64,000 nt of DNA. Source: Pectobacterium zantedeschiae. GTDB lineage: Bacteria > Pseudomonadota > Gammaproteobacteria > Enterobacterales > Enterobacteriaceae. The notes under the pieces were generated by a model. That model made no database searches. It saw only the letters and a program-made list of their open reading frames with translations, and was not told the origin of the DNA. A program made the translations under genes and the position numbers. Location of the stretch: assembly GCF_004137795.1 (NCBI RefSeq), contig NZ_NWTM01000006.1, forward strand, positions 1 to 64,000, written 5' to 3'. Positions 9,851 through 19,474 of this stretch are shown in pieces. Every line of letters starts with the position of its first letter. Within the stretch, counting starts at the first letter, position 1.

Positions 9851-11035
9851 CTACAGAACCAGTCCCGCTACTGCCGCAGACAGTAAACTCACCAGCGTAG
9901 AACCATAAACCAGTTTCAGGCCGAAGCGTGATACCACGTTGCCCTGTGCTTCATTCAGCCCTTTGATTGCGCCAGCGATAATACCGATTGACGCGAAGTT
10001 GGCGAAGGAAATCAGGAACACGGACAAAATCCCCAAACCGCGCGGCGACATTTCTGCTGCGATCTTCTTCAGTTCGATCATGGCAACGAATTCATTCGCC
10101 ACCAGCTTGGTTGCCATGATGCTGCCTGCATTCAGGATATCGGAAGATGGAATACCGATCAGCCAGGCCAGCGGTGAAAAGACATAGCCCATGATAGCCT
10201 GGAAGCTAATGCCGAAGACGGTGCTGAACAGCGCGTTGACGGCGGCAATCAAGGCTACGAAGCCGATTAACATTGCCATAATAATCATCGCCACTTTAAA
10301 ACCAGCAAGGATGTATTCGCCCAGCATTTCAAAGAAACTCTGGTCTTCATGCAGCTTTTCCAGCTTCAGCTCTGGTTCGTCATCAGGCTGGTAAGGGTTG
10401 ACGATCGACAGAATGATAAAGGTGCTGAACATATTCAAAATCAGGGCTGCAACGACGTATTTGGCGTCCAACATGGTCATGTAGGCGCTGATGATCGACA
10501 TGGAAACGGTCGACATTGCTGTCGCGGCCATTGTGTACATCCGTCGTGGCGACATGTCGGCGATGATGCCTTTATAGACGATAAAGTTCTCTGACTGCCC
10601 CAGCATCAGCGTACTCACGGCGTTAAACGACTCCAGTTTCCCCATGCCGTTAACCTTGGACAGCAGTGTGCCAATGCCTTTGATAATTAATGGTAAAATT
10701 CTCCAGTGCTGCAAAATTCCGATCAGTGCGGAAATAAAGACGATAGGGCAGAGCACATTGAGGAAGATAAAGGAAAGCCCCTGCGCGTTCATGCCGCCAA
10801 ACACGAAATCGGTTCCTTGATTAGCGAAAGATAATAGCTTTTCAAACAAACCGGCAAAGGCGCTAATGGCGTTAAGTCCGATGCTGGAATGCAAAAGGAA
10901 ATAGGCCAGCAAAATTTCAATCACCAGCAGTTGCACAATAAAGCGCAGCCGGATGCGTTTTCTGTCGTGACTGACAAGCAATGCCAGCAAAAAAATAGCG
11001 GCCGTTGCCAAAATGAAATGTAAAACCTGTGACAT
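9851..11035 (-). CDS. nupC: Nucleoside:H+ symporter NupC (CNT family)
   Basis: A 394-residue inner-membrane concentrative nucleoside transporter. The sequence matches E. coli NupC closely: VLHF start, [45 protein letters not shown] in separated blocks, and [21 protein letters not shown] placed the start at the ATG of MSQVLHF, as in E. coli; an upstream in-frame TTG at 11050 would add five residues. It is a single gene, convergent with the lipoprotein gene. The upstream sequence contains TGTGAAAATATGTTTA, at best half a CRP site. Confidence 0.94.
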   Translation of the reverse strand: MSQVLHFILATAAIFLLALLVSHDRKRIRLRFIVQLLVIEILLAYFLLHSSIGLNAISAFAGLFEKLLSFANQGTDFVFGGMNAQGLSFIFLNVLCPIVFISALIGILQHWRILPLIIKGIGTLLSKVNGMGKLESFNAVSTLMLGQSENFIVYKGIIADMSPRRMYTMAATAMSTVSMSIISAYMTMLDAKYVVAALILNMFSTFIILSIVNPYQPDDEPELKLEKLHEDQSFFEMLGEYILAGFKVAMIIMAMLIGFVALIAAVNALFSTVFGISFQAIMGYVFSPLAWLIGIPSSDILNAGSIMATKLVANEFVAMIELKKIAAEMSPRGLGILSVFLISFANFASIGIIAGAIKGLNEAQGNVVSRFGLKLVYGSTLVSLLSAAVAGLVL

Positions 11036-11191
11036 AGAAGAACCACTCAATCCCCGAATAAAAGAGGCGCATTGTAATCGGAATGTGAAAATATGTTTAT
11101 CCCGAATCTGTAAATCCTTATTCGTTACTGCGCTATAAGGATTGGGGAAACATGCGATTAATCAGGGGACGTTAGGAAGGATACCAGAAGG

Positions 11192-11223
11192 TTCCCCTTC
11201 GCCAGTGATTGGTCGAAGGGGAA
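11192..11223 (-). terminator. Hairpin after emrB
   Basis: TTCCCCTTCG/CGAAGGGGAA is a 10-bp perfect stem with a 12-nt loop, 18 bases beyond the emrB stop codon. It lacks a clean U-run, so it may be a weak terminator or a 3' stabilizer. Confidence 0.55.
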
Positions 11224-11240
11224 AGGATGTTTATGAAGGA

Positions 11241-12776
11241 CTAGTGCGCGCCACCGCCTCCACCGCCGCTGGTAAAGGGCGGTTTAGCGAACCAGACCAG
11301 GACCAGTAGCACCAAGAATACAGCGGCGGCGGCCCAGAAGATCTCGTTGGCTGAAATAATCAGCCCCTGAGCCGTAATCTGTTCTGCGATATAAGCTGAG
11401 GCTTGCGTTTGACTCATCCCCATTGCCTGAAGTTGCTGGTATGTTTCCTGCGCTATCGGATTATACGGCGTAATTGATTCCGTCAGGTGCGCATGGTGCA
11501 GCGATTCGCGCTGTGTCCAGAGTGTGGTGGTCAGCGACGTCCCGATCGAACCCGCCAGCGTTCGGGCAAAGTTTGACAGACTTGATGCTGCCGCCAAACG
11601 TTCAGGCGGAAGACCCGACAGTGTGATTGTTGTCAGTGGCATGAAGAAGCAGGCGACGGCAAACCCCTGTACGAACTGTGGCCAGGCCGATGCGCCGAAA
11701 TCCATGCCCGGCTCAAAGGTGTACGCACGCCAGTAAAAACAGACTGCGTACATAATAAAGCTGAACGTCACCAGCTTGCGCATATCCAGCCGTGGCGCGA
11801 ATCGACCGATGATCGGCGACAGCACCACAGGCATCAACCCAACGGGGGCGGATGCCAGCCCAGCCCAAGTGGCGGTATAGCCATAGACCTCCTGCAACAG
11901 CTGCGGCAAGAGTACGATCGCTCCAAAGTAGAACATATAGGCGAGGCTAATACACAAACAGCCAATGGTGAAGTTGCGCAACTTAAAGAGGGACAAGTCC
12001 ACCACCGGATGGTCGTCCGTTAGTTCCCAGACAATCAGGAACGCTATCGCAATCACTGCCACCACGGTTAGGGTGATGATTTCCGTCGAGTTAAACCAGT
12101 CCAGCTCTTTGCCGCGGTCGAGCATCATCTGAAGACTACCGATGCCGACGACTAACAATGCCAGCCCGATGGTATCGATGGGCTTGATCTCCGTTTTGGT
12201 TTCTCGACCGCGCAGCGTTTGCAAGGCAATAAACACCACCGCGATGCCTAGCGGAACGTTGATAAAGAATATCCAGCCCCAGTGATAGTTGTCGCTAATC
12301 CAGCCGCCCAGAATTGGGCCACAGATTGGCGCGACGACCACGGTCATTGACCACAGCGCCAGAGCGATGCTGCGTTTCGCGGGGGGATAATTGCTTAACA
12401 ACAAACTCTGTGACAGTGGGATTAGCGGCCCGGCGACAATCCCCTGCAAGACGCGGGCGAAAATCAGCATTTCCAGGCTGGTGGACACACCACACAGCCA
12501 GGAGGTCAGGGCAAAGAGCGCCGTTGACCATAGAAAAAGGCGGACTTCACCGAACCGTTTTGCCAGCCAGCCGGTGATAGGAATAGAGATGGCGTTAGCG
12601 ACCCCGAACGAGGTAATGACCCACGTTCCCTGTGAGTTGGACGCACCCAGATTACCGGCGATGGTCGGAATAGCGACGTTAGCGATGGTAGAGTCCAGCA
12701 CCTGCATAAACGTTGCCAGCGACAGAGCAACGGTCATCCAGGCCAGACTCGCGCCTTTAAGCGGTTTTCTCTGCAC
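11241..12776 (-). CDS. emrB: Multidrug efflux MFS transporter EmrB
   Basis: A 511-residue DHA2-family drug:H+ antiporter with 14 membrane spans. With EmrA and TolC it exports hydrophobic uncouplers and drugs across both membranes. The motif LDSTIANVAIPTIAGNLG near residue 28 and the antiporter block ALWSMTVVVAPICGPILGGW are E. coli-like, as is the odd Gly-rich C-terminus GGGGGGAH. It follows emrA by 17 bases in the emrA-emrB operon. Confidence 0.96.
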   Translation of the reverse strand: MQRKPLKGASLAWMTVALSLATFMQVLDSTIANVAIPTIAGNLGASNSQGTWVITSFGVANAISIPITGWLAKRFGEVRLFLWSTALFALTSWLCGVSTSLEMLIFARVLQGIVAGPLIPLSQSLLLSNYPPAKRSIALALWSMTVVVAPICGPILGGWISDNYHWGWIFFINVPLGIAVVFIALQTLRGRETKTEIKPIDTIGLALLVVGIGSLQMMLDRGKELDWFNSTEIITLTVVAVIAIAFLIVWELTDDHPVVDLSLFKLRNFTIGCLCISLAYMFYFGAIVLLPQLLQEVYGYTATWAGLASAPVGLMPVVLSPIIGRFAPRLDMRKLVTFSFIMYAVCFYWRAYTFEPGMDFGASAWPQFVQGFAVACFFMPLTTITLSGLPPERLAAASSLSNFARTLAGSIGTSLTTTLWTQRESLHHAHLTESITPYNPIAQETYQQLQAMGMSQTQASAYIAEQITAQGLIISANEIFWAAAAVFLVLLVLVWFAKPPFTSGGGGGGAH

Positions 12777-12793
12777 GTTTCTCTCCTGGTCGA

Positions 12794-13969
12794 TTAACCG
12801 GCGTTCGCCTGAATAATGGCGCTAATGTCTTGGTTAACAGGGGTGAGATCCAACGTCAGAGCATCACTTTGGTAGGCCGGTGTGGTGCGTGATGTTTCTG
12901 CTAACGCACTGCCTTCCGTATTGGCGGTATCGACATTTACCAACGCAGACAAGCCAATGCGTAACGGATGTTCGGCAACCTGCTTTGGATCAATCTCAAT
13001 TCGTACAGGTAGGCGCTGAACCACTTTGATCCAGTTGCCCGTCGCGTTCTGGGCAGGCAGCAGAGAAAATGCGCTACCAGTACCCATATCGAGACCGACC
13101 ACTTTTCCCTGATACACAACATCATCACCATAGATATCTGCGATCACGGTAGCGGGTTGACCAATGCGCATATTGGCTAACTGCGTTTCTTTGAAGTTTG
13201 CATCGACCCACAGGTGATTGGCTGGAACCACTGCCATCAGTGCCGACGTTGAGGAAATGCGGGCGCCAATCTGCACGCTACGGCGTGAGATGTAGCCGTC
13301 AATCGGGCTAACGATTTTGGTACGCTGTAGCGCCAGCCAGGCATCGCGCATTTCTACGGAGGCTTGCTGTATGGCGGGTTGCTTCTCGAGCGGTGTATCC
13401 AGAATCATTGCCTGATTCGCCTGATATTGCTGTCTGGCGACTTCTAGCGCAGCTTTGGCTGTCGCGACGGCATCTCGAGCATGCTGTACTTCTTCACGCC
13501 CAATGGCATTTGCGCTGCCCAGTGCTTCACGGCGGCTCAAATCGCTTTGTGCCTTGTTCAGCTCAGTCTGACGCAGTTCAATATTGGCCTGATATTGTTT
13601 GCTGTTGATAATCAACTGATGCGTTTGGCGCACACTGTTGGCCAGTGCGGTTTTCGCGCGTTCAAAGGTCTGCTGGGCATCAGTAGGATCCAGCTCCACC
13701 AAGACCTGCCCCTGTTTAACGAAATCGGTATTGTCGACGTTTACATGGGTGACGCTTCCAGTAACCTGCGCCATGATCTGAATTTGATTGCCTGCGACGT
13801 AGGCGTCATCGGTACTTTGGTGATGTCTGAGCACCAGGAACCAGTAAACCAGCCAGGCACAGCCCAGCACGACAAAAATAAATGTTAGCAGCGACAACAC
13901 GCGTTTACGCTGACGTTTTTTGTTTCTTTGTGGCGTCTGCGGCACCTGATTTTCCACACTTTCACTCAT
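12794..13969 (-). CDS. emrA: Multidrug efflux periplasmic adaptor EmrA
   Basis: A 391-residue membrane-fusion protein. There is a basic cytoplasmic N-terminus, one membrane anchor (LLTFIFVVLGCAWLVYWFLV around 27-46), a barrel-sandwich/lipoyl half (TDDAYVAGNQIQIMAQVTG), a long alpha-helical coiled coil (ANSVRQTHQLI..RQQYQANQ), and the second half IVSPIDGYISRRSVQIG. It links EmrB to TolC. The start at 13969 gives the E. coli-like N-terminus MSESVENQ; the open frame continues upstream without family support. The gap to mprA is 277 bases, longer than in E. coli. Confidence 0.95.
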   Translation of the reverse strand: MSESVENQVPQTPQRNKKRQRKRVLSLLTFIFVVLGCAWLVYWFLVLRHHQSTDDAYVAGNQIQIMAQVTGSVTHVNVDNTDFVKQGQVLVELDPTDAQQTFERAKTALANSVRQTHQLIINSKQYQANIELRQTELNKAQSDLSRREALGSANAIGREEVQHARDAVATAKAALEVARQQYQANQAMILDTPLEKQPAIQQASVEMRDAWLALQRTKIVSPIDGYISRRSVQIGARISSTSALMAVVPANHLWVDANFKETQLANMRIGQPATVIADIYGDDVVYQGKVVGLDMGTGSAFSLLPAQNATGNWIKVVQRLPVRIEIDPKQVAEHPLRIGLSALVNVDTANTEGSALAETSRTTPAYQSDALTLDLTPVNQDISAIIQANAG

Positions 13970-14246
13970 GCTGTTCTCTCTCTTTTTATTTTCTTTGTAT
14001 CGGCTATCGCACCAGACCGAGCAGCCTGACGATAGTCGCAATGAATTCATATTGCTGTGCAGCTCGGGGGAGTTTTCAGATTGCCCGCCCAGAGCGTGAG
14101 ATTGCCGTTGCGCTAAGCCGCAGATTGCTGCTGCGGAAAGATCATGCGTATTTTTCGCAGCAAAACTCACCTGCCCGATACGTAAGCATCGGGTCATTCC
14201 GGGTGAAAAAGGTGCTGGTTATGATTTTTTGTTGTTGTTTTTTTTG

Positions 14247-14762
14247 CTATTCGTTGCCGAAATCGTCCATCTCATCCAGCCTAACCAAGAGCTTTCTCAT
14301 CAGGGTTTCGAGCTGTTTTTGCTCTCCTGATTCAAGTGCTGAACAAAGCACATGGAGGCTGTTATGTTGTGGCGGAATCAGTTGACCAAGAAACGCTTTG
14401 CCTTCTTCTGTCAGATGCAGGTGCAGGCAGCGTCTGTCGCTGTTGCTTTCACGTCGCTCTATCCAGCCTCTTTTCTCCAGATCGTCAGCGATGCGTGTCG
14501 CATTGGTGCGCGACGAGCCCAGAGCTGCACTGAGTTCAGATGGCTGAATGCTATAAGACTCTTGGGATTCTAACGTCAACAATGCCATGAACAGGGTTTC
14601 GTTGATTCCCTGATCTTTCAGCATTCTGTTTCTATTTTCCAGAATTTTGCCTTGAACGTGCATGAATAGACGTAATAGCAATACTTCCTGACGTGGAAAA
14701 CCGGGTTTACGTGAAGCACGTAGATCGAGCATTTGTTCTATAGGAGTGAATGAACTATCCAT
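14247..14762 (-). CDS. mprA: MarR-family repressor MprA (EmrR) of the emr operon
   Basis: A 171-residue winged-helix repressor. [31 protein letters not shown] and [20 protein letters not shown] match E. coli EmrR, which senses efflux substrates (uncouplers, phenolics) and derepresses emrAB. The start at 14762 reproduces the E. coli N-terminus. It stands directly upstream of emrA on the same strand, so autoregulation with emrAB is expected. Plant phenolics would be plausible inducers in a plant-associated host (inference). Confidence 0.95.
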   Translation of the reverse strand: MDSSFTPIEQMLDLRASRKPGFPRQEVLLLRLFMHVQGKILENRNRMLKDQGINETLFMALLTLESQESYSIQPSELSAALGSSRTNATRIADDLEKRGWIERRESNSDRRCLHLHLTEEGKAFLGQLIPPQHNSLHVLCSALESGEQKQLETLMRKLLVRLDEMDDFGNE

Positions 14763-14950
14763 TTTTATATAAACCTCATTAATCACGGTATGCATAGTAA
14801 CTAATGTTACTAAATGGGTAAACGGCATTCAGGTGGGAAATTGTGCTTATTTCTGTGACAGAACGTAAGCGAAGAATAGCGTAAGGTAGACGTTATTCGC
14901 CGTTTACTTTATTTAAATCAAAATCTTATTTGATAATTTACTCAGTGGAT

Positions 14951-15280
14951 TCAAAGCAGTTTAAAGGCAATGCCGTAGCAGAGCGCCCCCAGCAACGTCG
15001 ATAAGACGATACTGCGAGTTTTATAAAAACAGGCGGTCAGCGTCATAAAACCTACCAGGGTTGGCAGTAACTTTTCGTGATGCGCGAGAATGTCCGGCAC
15101 GCTGGAAACCATCAGTAATGCACAGATGGAAGCAATGCCAATGCTGTCAAGCAACAGGGCTTTTTTGCCGCGTTGCAGCGAACCGGAAGCACGTGAGGCA
15201 CTCAGTCGCAGAGGCAGGTAGCGAAAGAGATAGTTTACCAGCCCCACAACCAGCCCAATAAGAATAACGTCTGTGCTCAT
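14951..15280 (-). CDS. ygaH: AzlD-family subunit YgaH of amino-acid exporter
   Basis: A 109-residue AzlD-type membrane protein with four hydrophobic segments, the small subunit of the YgaZH exporter. In E. coli YgaZH exports L-valine and contributes to methionine efflux. The N-terminus overlaps the end of ygaZ by 4 bases (ATGA), a sign of translational coupling. The gene order ygaZ-ygaH-mprA is that of E. coli. Confidence 0.92.
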   Translation of the reverse strand: MSTDVILIGLVVGLVNYLFRYLPLRLSASRASGSLQRGKKALLLDSIGIASICALLMVSSVPDILAHHEKLLPTLVGFMTLTACFYKTRSIVLSTLLGALCYGIAFKLL

Positions 15281-16008
15281 GCGTTCACCTGTGGCGTGGC
15301 GGGATTAACCAGCGAAGCCAGACAGCCGCTGAGAATGCCGAGCAGTATCGCGGCGGGTATGGAAGAAAGCAGCAGCCCAAGCAGCGCACCACCTAGTGCG
15401 CAGGCGACAACCAGACTCTGTTTCCGCTTGAAGGATGCGAGTAAAAAACTGAGGAAAAGCGCGGGCAGCATGAAAGACAGCGCGGCTTCGACGGCAGGGT
15501 AATCATTCAGTGGGCCGTTACCAAACACGGCACCGATTACCGTGCCAAGCACCCATGAGAGCCAGGCTAAAAGCGATACGCCCATCATCCAGTCTTCTGA
15601 CCAACGCCGGTTATCTTTCGCCAATCGTGTGGCCGCCGCAGCAAACACCTCATCCGTCAGACCGAACGCCCACAGCGCGGTTTTTCGAGTGGGCAACCGT
15701 TGTGTAATGCGATGCCGTAACGCGGGCCCATACAGGACATGGCGGACATCCATCGCCATGACGGTTAATGCCGCGACCCAGATGGACATGCCTGCGCTGA
15801 GCAGGGCTGTGATGACGAACTGGCTGGCACCGGCGTAAATGATGCAAGAAAGGAAAATGCCTTCCAGCGGGGTAAATCCTAGCTTGACGGCGTTCATGCC
15901 AAACGCGAATGCTACGGGCATGTAGCCGATAACAATCGGCAAGCTATCAAATACGCCCTCGCTAAAAGACGCAGATTTTGTCGGTGCAGTTGTGGTTAAT
16001 GTCTTCAC
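15277..16008 (-). CDS. ygaZ: AzlC-family subunit YgaZ of amino-acid exporter
   Basis: A 243-residue AzlC-type inner-membrane protein, the large subunit of the branched-chain amino-acid exporter. DSLPIVIGYMPVAFAFGMNA, IIYAGASQFVITALLSAG and VMAMDVRHVLYGPALR match E. coli YgaZ. The start codon is GTG at 16008 and has only a weak ribosome site. It forms a two-gene operon with ygaH. Confidence 0.93.
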   Translation of the reverse strand: MKTLTTTAPTKSASFSEGVFDSLPIVIGYMPVAFAFGMNAVKLGFTPLEGIFLSCIIYAGASQFVITALLSAGMSIWVAALTVMAMDVRHVLYGPALRHRITQRLPTRKTALWAFGLTDEVFAAAATRLAKDNRRWSEDWMMGVSLLAWLSWVLGTVIGAVFGNGPLNDYPAVEAALSFMLPALFLSFLLASFKRKQSLVVACALGGALLGLLLSSIPAAILLGILSGCLASLVNPATPQVNA

Positions 16009-16124
16009 TGGCTTGATATTTTTTGCACTTAAAGGGAATTAACCGATAACACTAGCAAAGCATTACCGGAATTTCACGTTATTGCGGAACGGGCGTGATG
16101 ATCTCGTGCATAACCTTCTTGTGG

Positions 16125-16169
16125 AAAACTTTCTCGTAGAAAATTGTCTCGTAGAAAACTGTCTCGAAT
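16125..16169. repeat. Three tandem 15-bp repeats
   Basis: Three successive 15-mers, AAAACTTTCTCGTAG, AAAATTGTCTCGTAG and AAAACTGTCTCGAAT, lie between ygaZ and ygaY. A fainter fourth copy may precede them. The third copy forms the left arm of the adjoining hairpin. Confidence 0.75.
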
Positions 16170-16190
16170 GAGATTCTCAATCGAGACAGT
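16158..16190 (-). terminator. Hairpin after ygaY
   Basis: ACTGTCTCG/CGAGACAGT is a 9-bp perfect stem with a 15-nt loop just past the ygaY stop codon. On the minus strand it is followed by TTTTCTACG, so weak intrinsic termination is plausible. Confidence 0.55.
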
Positions 16191-16205
16191 ATCAAATAAG
16201 CGTAG

Positions 16206-17426
16206 TTACAGCGCCGCCATCGCTTCCTGTGTCTCGTGATGATGGCTTCGCCACCACACCAGTAGGTTCAACAGGCTGATAATACCCCCTGCTGCGCAAA
16301 CGCCCAGCCAGCCCCACTGTTGGTAAGCTGAAGCGGAGAGGAGCGAGCCCAGCGCGCCGCCAATGAAATAGCTGGTCATATAGCCTGCTGTCAGTCGGTT
16401 ACGTGCTTCAGGCATCATACGGTAGATCACACTCTGGTTAGTCACGTGCACACCCTGAACCGCCAGATCCAGTACGATGATACCAATGAGCAGCGCCGCC
16501 ACGGAATGGATGCCGAGTGCAATAAAGCCCCACGATAACAAAAGCAGGATAATGCCAACGCTGGTGGTCGGTTTGGCCTTGCCCTGATCGACCAGACGAC
16601 CCGCGCGCGATGCCGCTAATGCGCCTGCCGCACCGACTAGCCCAAACAGGCCGATCACGCCTTCGGAATAACCATAGGGCGGTGAAGCCAGCAGGAATGC
16701 CATCGATGTCCACAGAATACTGAAATTGGCAAAGGACAGACAGCCTAGAATTGCACGTGTGCGCAGCAGCGGAGTCGTGGAGAACAGGCGGAATATTGAA
16801 ACCAGCAACTGTGGGTAGTTCAGCGTGTTTTGCTGAGGAATACGTGGTAATGCCCGCCACAGAATCAGTGCCATGATGACCATCAGCGTACTGGCAACCC
16901 AATAAACGGTACGCCAGTCACCGAGCGACGCCAGCGCGCCCGCGACGGTACGCGCCAGCAAAATTCCCAGCAGCAGACCGCTCATGATCGTGCCAACGAC
17001 TTTACCGCGTGTTTCCGGCGTTGCCAGCGTTGCGGCAAGGGGAACCAGCAGCTGCGCGACAACGGAGAATAAGCCAGTTAACGCTGTGCCAGTAATCATT
17101 ATCCAGAGCGTGGGCGCAGAAGCGGTAATCAGCATCCCGCCTGCGGCGAGTAACGTCATGCCGACAATCAGCGTCCGGCGTTCAAACATGTCACCCAGCG
17201 GCACTAAAAACAGCAGGCCGACGGCATAACCCAACTGAGCGGCGGTGACAATGAATCCCGCCTGATTGACGGAAAGTGCAAAGGCTCTGGCAATAGTCTC
17301 CAACAGCGGCTGGGCATAATAGTTACTGGCGACGGCAAGACCAGTGGCGATAGACATAATCAGGGTCAAAGACAGGCTGAGTCCCGGTTGTGGCTGAGAA
17401 GATGCAGATTGTTGCTGAAGAGACAT
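16206..17426 (-). CDS. ygaY: MFS drug/metabolite transporter YgaY (intact)
   Basis: A 406-residue DHA1-type major facilitator with twelve hydrophobic segments. It has the loop motif GDMFERRTLIVG near residues 78-89, and LLFLVPLGD before it. The substrate is unknown. The identification rests on family and position: in E. coli K-12 ygaY lies between proX and ygaZ, exactly as here, but is a pseudogene; this copy is uninterrupted. It could be cotranscribed with ygaZ only by readthrough of the hairpin at 16158. Confidence 0.8.
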   Translation of the reverse strand: MSLQQQSASSQPQPGLSLSLTLIMSIATGLAVASNYYAQPLLETIARAFALSVNQAGFIVTAAQLGYAVGLLFLVPLGDMFERRTLIVGMTLLAAGGMLITASAPTLWIMITGTALTGLFSVVAQLLVPLAATLATPETRGKVVGTIMSGLLLGILLARTVAGALASLGDWRTVYWVASTLMVIMALILWRALPRIPQQNTLNYPQLLVSIFRLFSTTPLLRTRAILGCLSFANFSILWTSMAFLLASPPYGYSEGVIGLFGLVGAAGALAASRAGRLVDQGKAKPTTSVGIILLLLSWGFIALGIHSVAALLIGIIVLDLAVQGVHVTNQSVIYRMMPEARNRLTAGYMTSYFIGGALGSLLSASAYQQWGWLGVCAAGGIISLLNLLVWWRSHHHETQEAMAAL

Positions 17427-17595
17427 AGTATTTGAACGTTAATATGGTGTTAAAAGCAGAGTCTATAGTATCCGGTAGAGCCTAATGAGATACCAGAATA
17501 TCTTTCTGCTTCTTAAATATGACGGGGATGTTTCGCTTTTACCGAGATTGATCTAGCTTATCCCCAGCGTCATAACACTATCGACAGGGGATATT

Positions 17596-18756
17596 ATGTT
17601 TAAGCATTATCAGGTGGTTAAGAAAAAAAGCATCGCAGTGCTAATGGGATGTGCATTGTTGCCAGCCGCAGCACTTTGGTCGATGGGCGCTCAGGCGGTT
17701 ACGGCGGTTTACGTCTCTGCTGCCACTGATGGCGCGATCGATGCCTACACACTCAATACGCAAAGCGGAGAATTGACCGCTATCGGGAAAGCAGCCGCTG
17801 GGGCGAAAGTGATGCCGCTTGCTGTTAGCCCAGATAAATCGTTCCTTTATGCTGCTACGCGCGGCATTCCCTACTCGGCGGTCAGTTATAAAATCGATGC
17901 CAAGAGCGGTGCGTTGAGCCCGTTAGGCAAAGCAGAATTGCCGGACAGCATGGCCTACATCTCGACGGATCTTACGGGGAAATGGCTGTTCAGCGCGTCG
18001 TACGGCGGCAATAAAATCGCGGTTAACGGCATTGATAATGATGGCAAGGTGAACGCGAGTGCGGTCACGGTGGTGCCGACAGGTGAGAAGGCACACAGTA
18101 TTGTTGCCGATCGTAAAAACAGATTGGTCTTTGCCAGCAACCTCGGCGGCGACCAAATCGTACAGTTCTGGTTTGATGCGAAAACGGGAACGTTAACGCC
18201 GAATGAGCCCGCAGAAATTAAGCTTCCTGAAGGGAATGGGCCGCGCCATCTGGTGTTATCACCAGATAATAAAACGCTCTACGTGAGCAATGAATTGTCC
18301 GGCAAAGTCGCGCGTCTGTCAGTGAATGAAAAGACAGGGCAGCTTACGCTGTTGGATTACACGGACACCGTTCCGGCAGACGCTGGGATGAGGGCTGGAA
18401 CTATCACGCCTGATAAAAAGAATGCTGATAGCCGACCGCAGATATGGAGCGCCGATTTGCGTCTGACACCGAATGGAAAATTCCTTTATGTGTCTGAACG
18501 CACTAAAAGCATGATTACACTGCTGCGGGTTGAGCCGAAAACGGGTCAACTGAAATACATTACACGCTACCCGACGGAAGCGCAGCCGCGCGGTATTCAG
18601 ATCGATCCAAGCGGGAGATTCCTGATCGCCAGCGGTGAGAAATCGACGTCACTGTCGGTGTATCGCATCAATCAGGATAACGGGGATCTCGTGCGAGTGG
18701 GACGCTACCCGACCGGAAAAGGCGCGAACTGGGTCGAAATCGTTAAACTGCCATAA
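17596..18756 (+). CDS. Periplasmic lactonase-family beta-propeller protein
   Basis: A 386-residue protein of the lactonase / 6-phosphogluconolactonase-like seven-bladed propeller family (PF10282 type). Repeated blades show the pattern LSPDNKTLYVSNELSGKV and LTPNGKFLYVSERTKSM, each with an SPD/TPN-G-FLYV core. Unlike cytoplasmic Pgl it has an N-terminal signal peptide (lysine-rich, then IAVLMGCALLPAAAL, cleavage near AQA-V), so it should act in the periplasm on an unknown substrate. A GGGGAT ribosome site precedes the ATG. It is divergent from ygaY and ends at a strong terminator. Its position between ygaY and proX is not the E. coli order. Confidence 0.82.
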   Translation: MFKHYQVVKKKSIAVLMGCALLPAAALWSMGAQAVTAVYVSAATDGAIDAYTLNTQSGELTAIGKAAAGAKVMPLAVSPDKSFLYAATRGIPYSAVSYKIDAKSGALSPLGKAELPDSMAYISTDLTGKWLFSASYGGNKIAVNGIDNDGKVNASAVTVVPTGEKAHSIVADRKNRLVFASNLGGDQIVQFWFDAKTGTLTPNEPAEIKLPEGNGPRHLVLSPDNKTLYVSNELSGKVARLSVNEKTGQLTLLDYTDTVPADAGMRAGTITPDKKNADSRPQIWSADLRLTPNGKFLYVSERTKSMITLLRVEPKTGQLKYITRYPTEAQPRGIQIDPSGRFLIASGEKSTSLSVYRINQDNGDLVRVGRYPTGKGANWVEIVKLP

Positions 18757-18776
18757 TTGCCGCTTACCAGTAAAGA

Positions 18777-18801
18777 ACGCCCCTTCCGCGAAAGGGGCGT
18801 C
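18777..18801 (+). terminator. Terminator after the lactonase gene
   Basis: ACGCCCCTT..AAGGGGCGT with a CCGCG-centred loop forms a strong GC stem about 20 bases past the stop codon. It has only a weak T-run. Confidence 0.7.
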
Positions 18802-18889
18802 ATGCAAAGGGAAGGCCTCTAACTGATGGATTGAACGCGTACTTTTGACGTTTTCTCATGGCCAGTGTTCATATTCATTGTCGCCGCTG

Positions 18890-19471
18890 TCAGTCTGTTT
18901 CCTGCTTACGCGAGCGGAATGCCGCGACTTTCATTCTGTTGCCACAGAGCGCCATACTGCACCATCGCCGACGATGTGATTTGGTGGTATCCAGAAAGAA
19001 CAGCGTACAGTCGTGCGCCTCACACTGGCGAATATATTTTATCTCAGGCCCAGAAATCAGAGCAGCGAACGCTATTGCTACCGGTTCGAGTAAGCTGGCG
19101 CAGCTATTATCCCTCCTGCATTCAACTACGCTGAAACCAGCCTGCTGACTATTCCATTCCAGCATTCTCACTGGACGTCCACTATCAAGGATTTGGTTTA
19201 TTCGTTCAGGGTTATATTCCTTACCCGATCGGACGGCCTCTATTGTCTGAACCATGGCCTGACGCAGTGCCAGAGCTTCATGAGCTAGGCCTGTCGGCGT
19301 GTTTGTAAAATTTTCAGGCAGTTGCTTAGCCGCTTTAAGCCAAGCGATGACACTTGCGTCATCCGTCAAACAGTCGTGGTATTCATTTCCTGTTCCAAAT
19401 GCACTGTTGATGAGGTCCAACGCGAGATTGTTTGCGAGAAAGTGAGGCTGAGCTATCGGTGATGTGTGCAT
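18890..19471 (-). CDS. CGNR zinc-finger transcriptional regulator (ABATE domain)
   Basis: A 193-residue regulator. The N-terminal ABATE-type ligand domain begins FLANNLALDLINS. The C-terminal CGNR zinc finger has cysteines at about 150, 155, 171 and 176 and the name motif CGNR at 176-179 inside a basic helix (RRRWCSMALCGNRMKVAAF), probably DNA-binding. It is divergent from an alpha/beta hydrolase across a 90-bp gap with four GGTTACA half-sites, so it most likely controls that gene and itself. The ligand is unknown. Confidence 0.86.
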   Translation of the reverse strand: MHTSPIAQPHFLANNLALDLINSAFGTGNEYHDCLTDDASVIAWLKAAKQLPENFTNTPTGLAHEALALRQAMVQTIEAVRSGKEYNPERINQILDSGRPVRMLEWNSQQAGFSVVECRRDNSCASLLEPVAIAFAALISGPEIKYIRQCEAHDCTLFFLDTTKSHRRRWCSMALCGNRMKVAAFRSRKQETD

Positions 19472-19474
19472 TGA

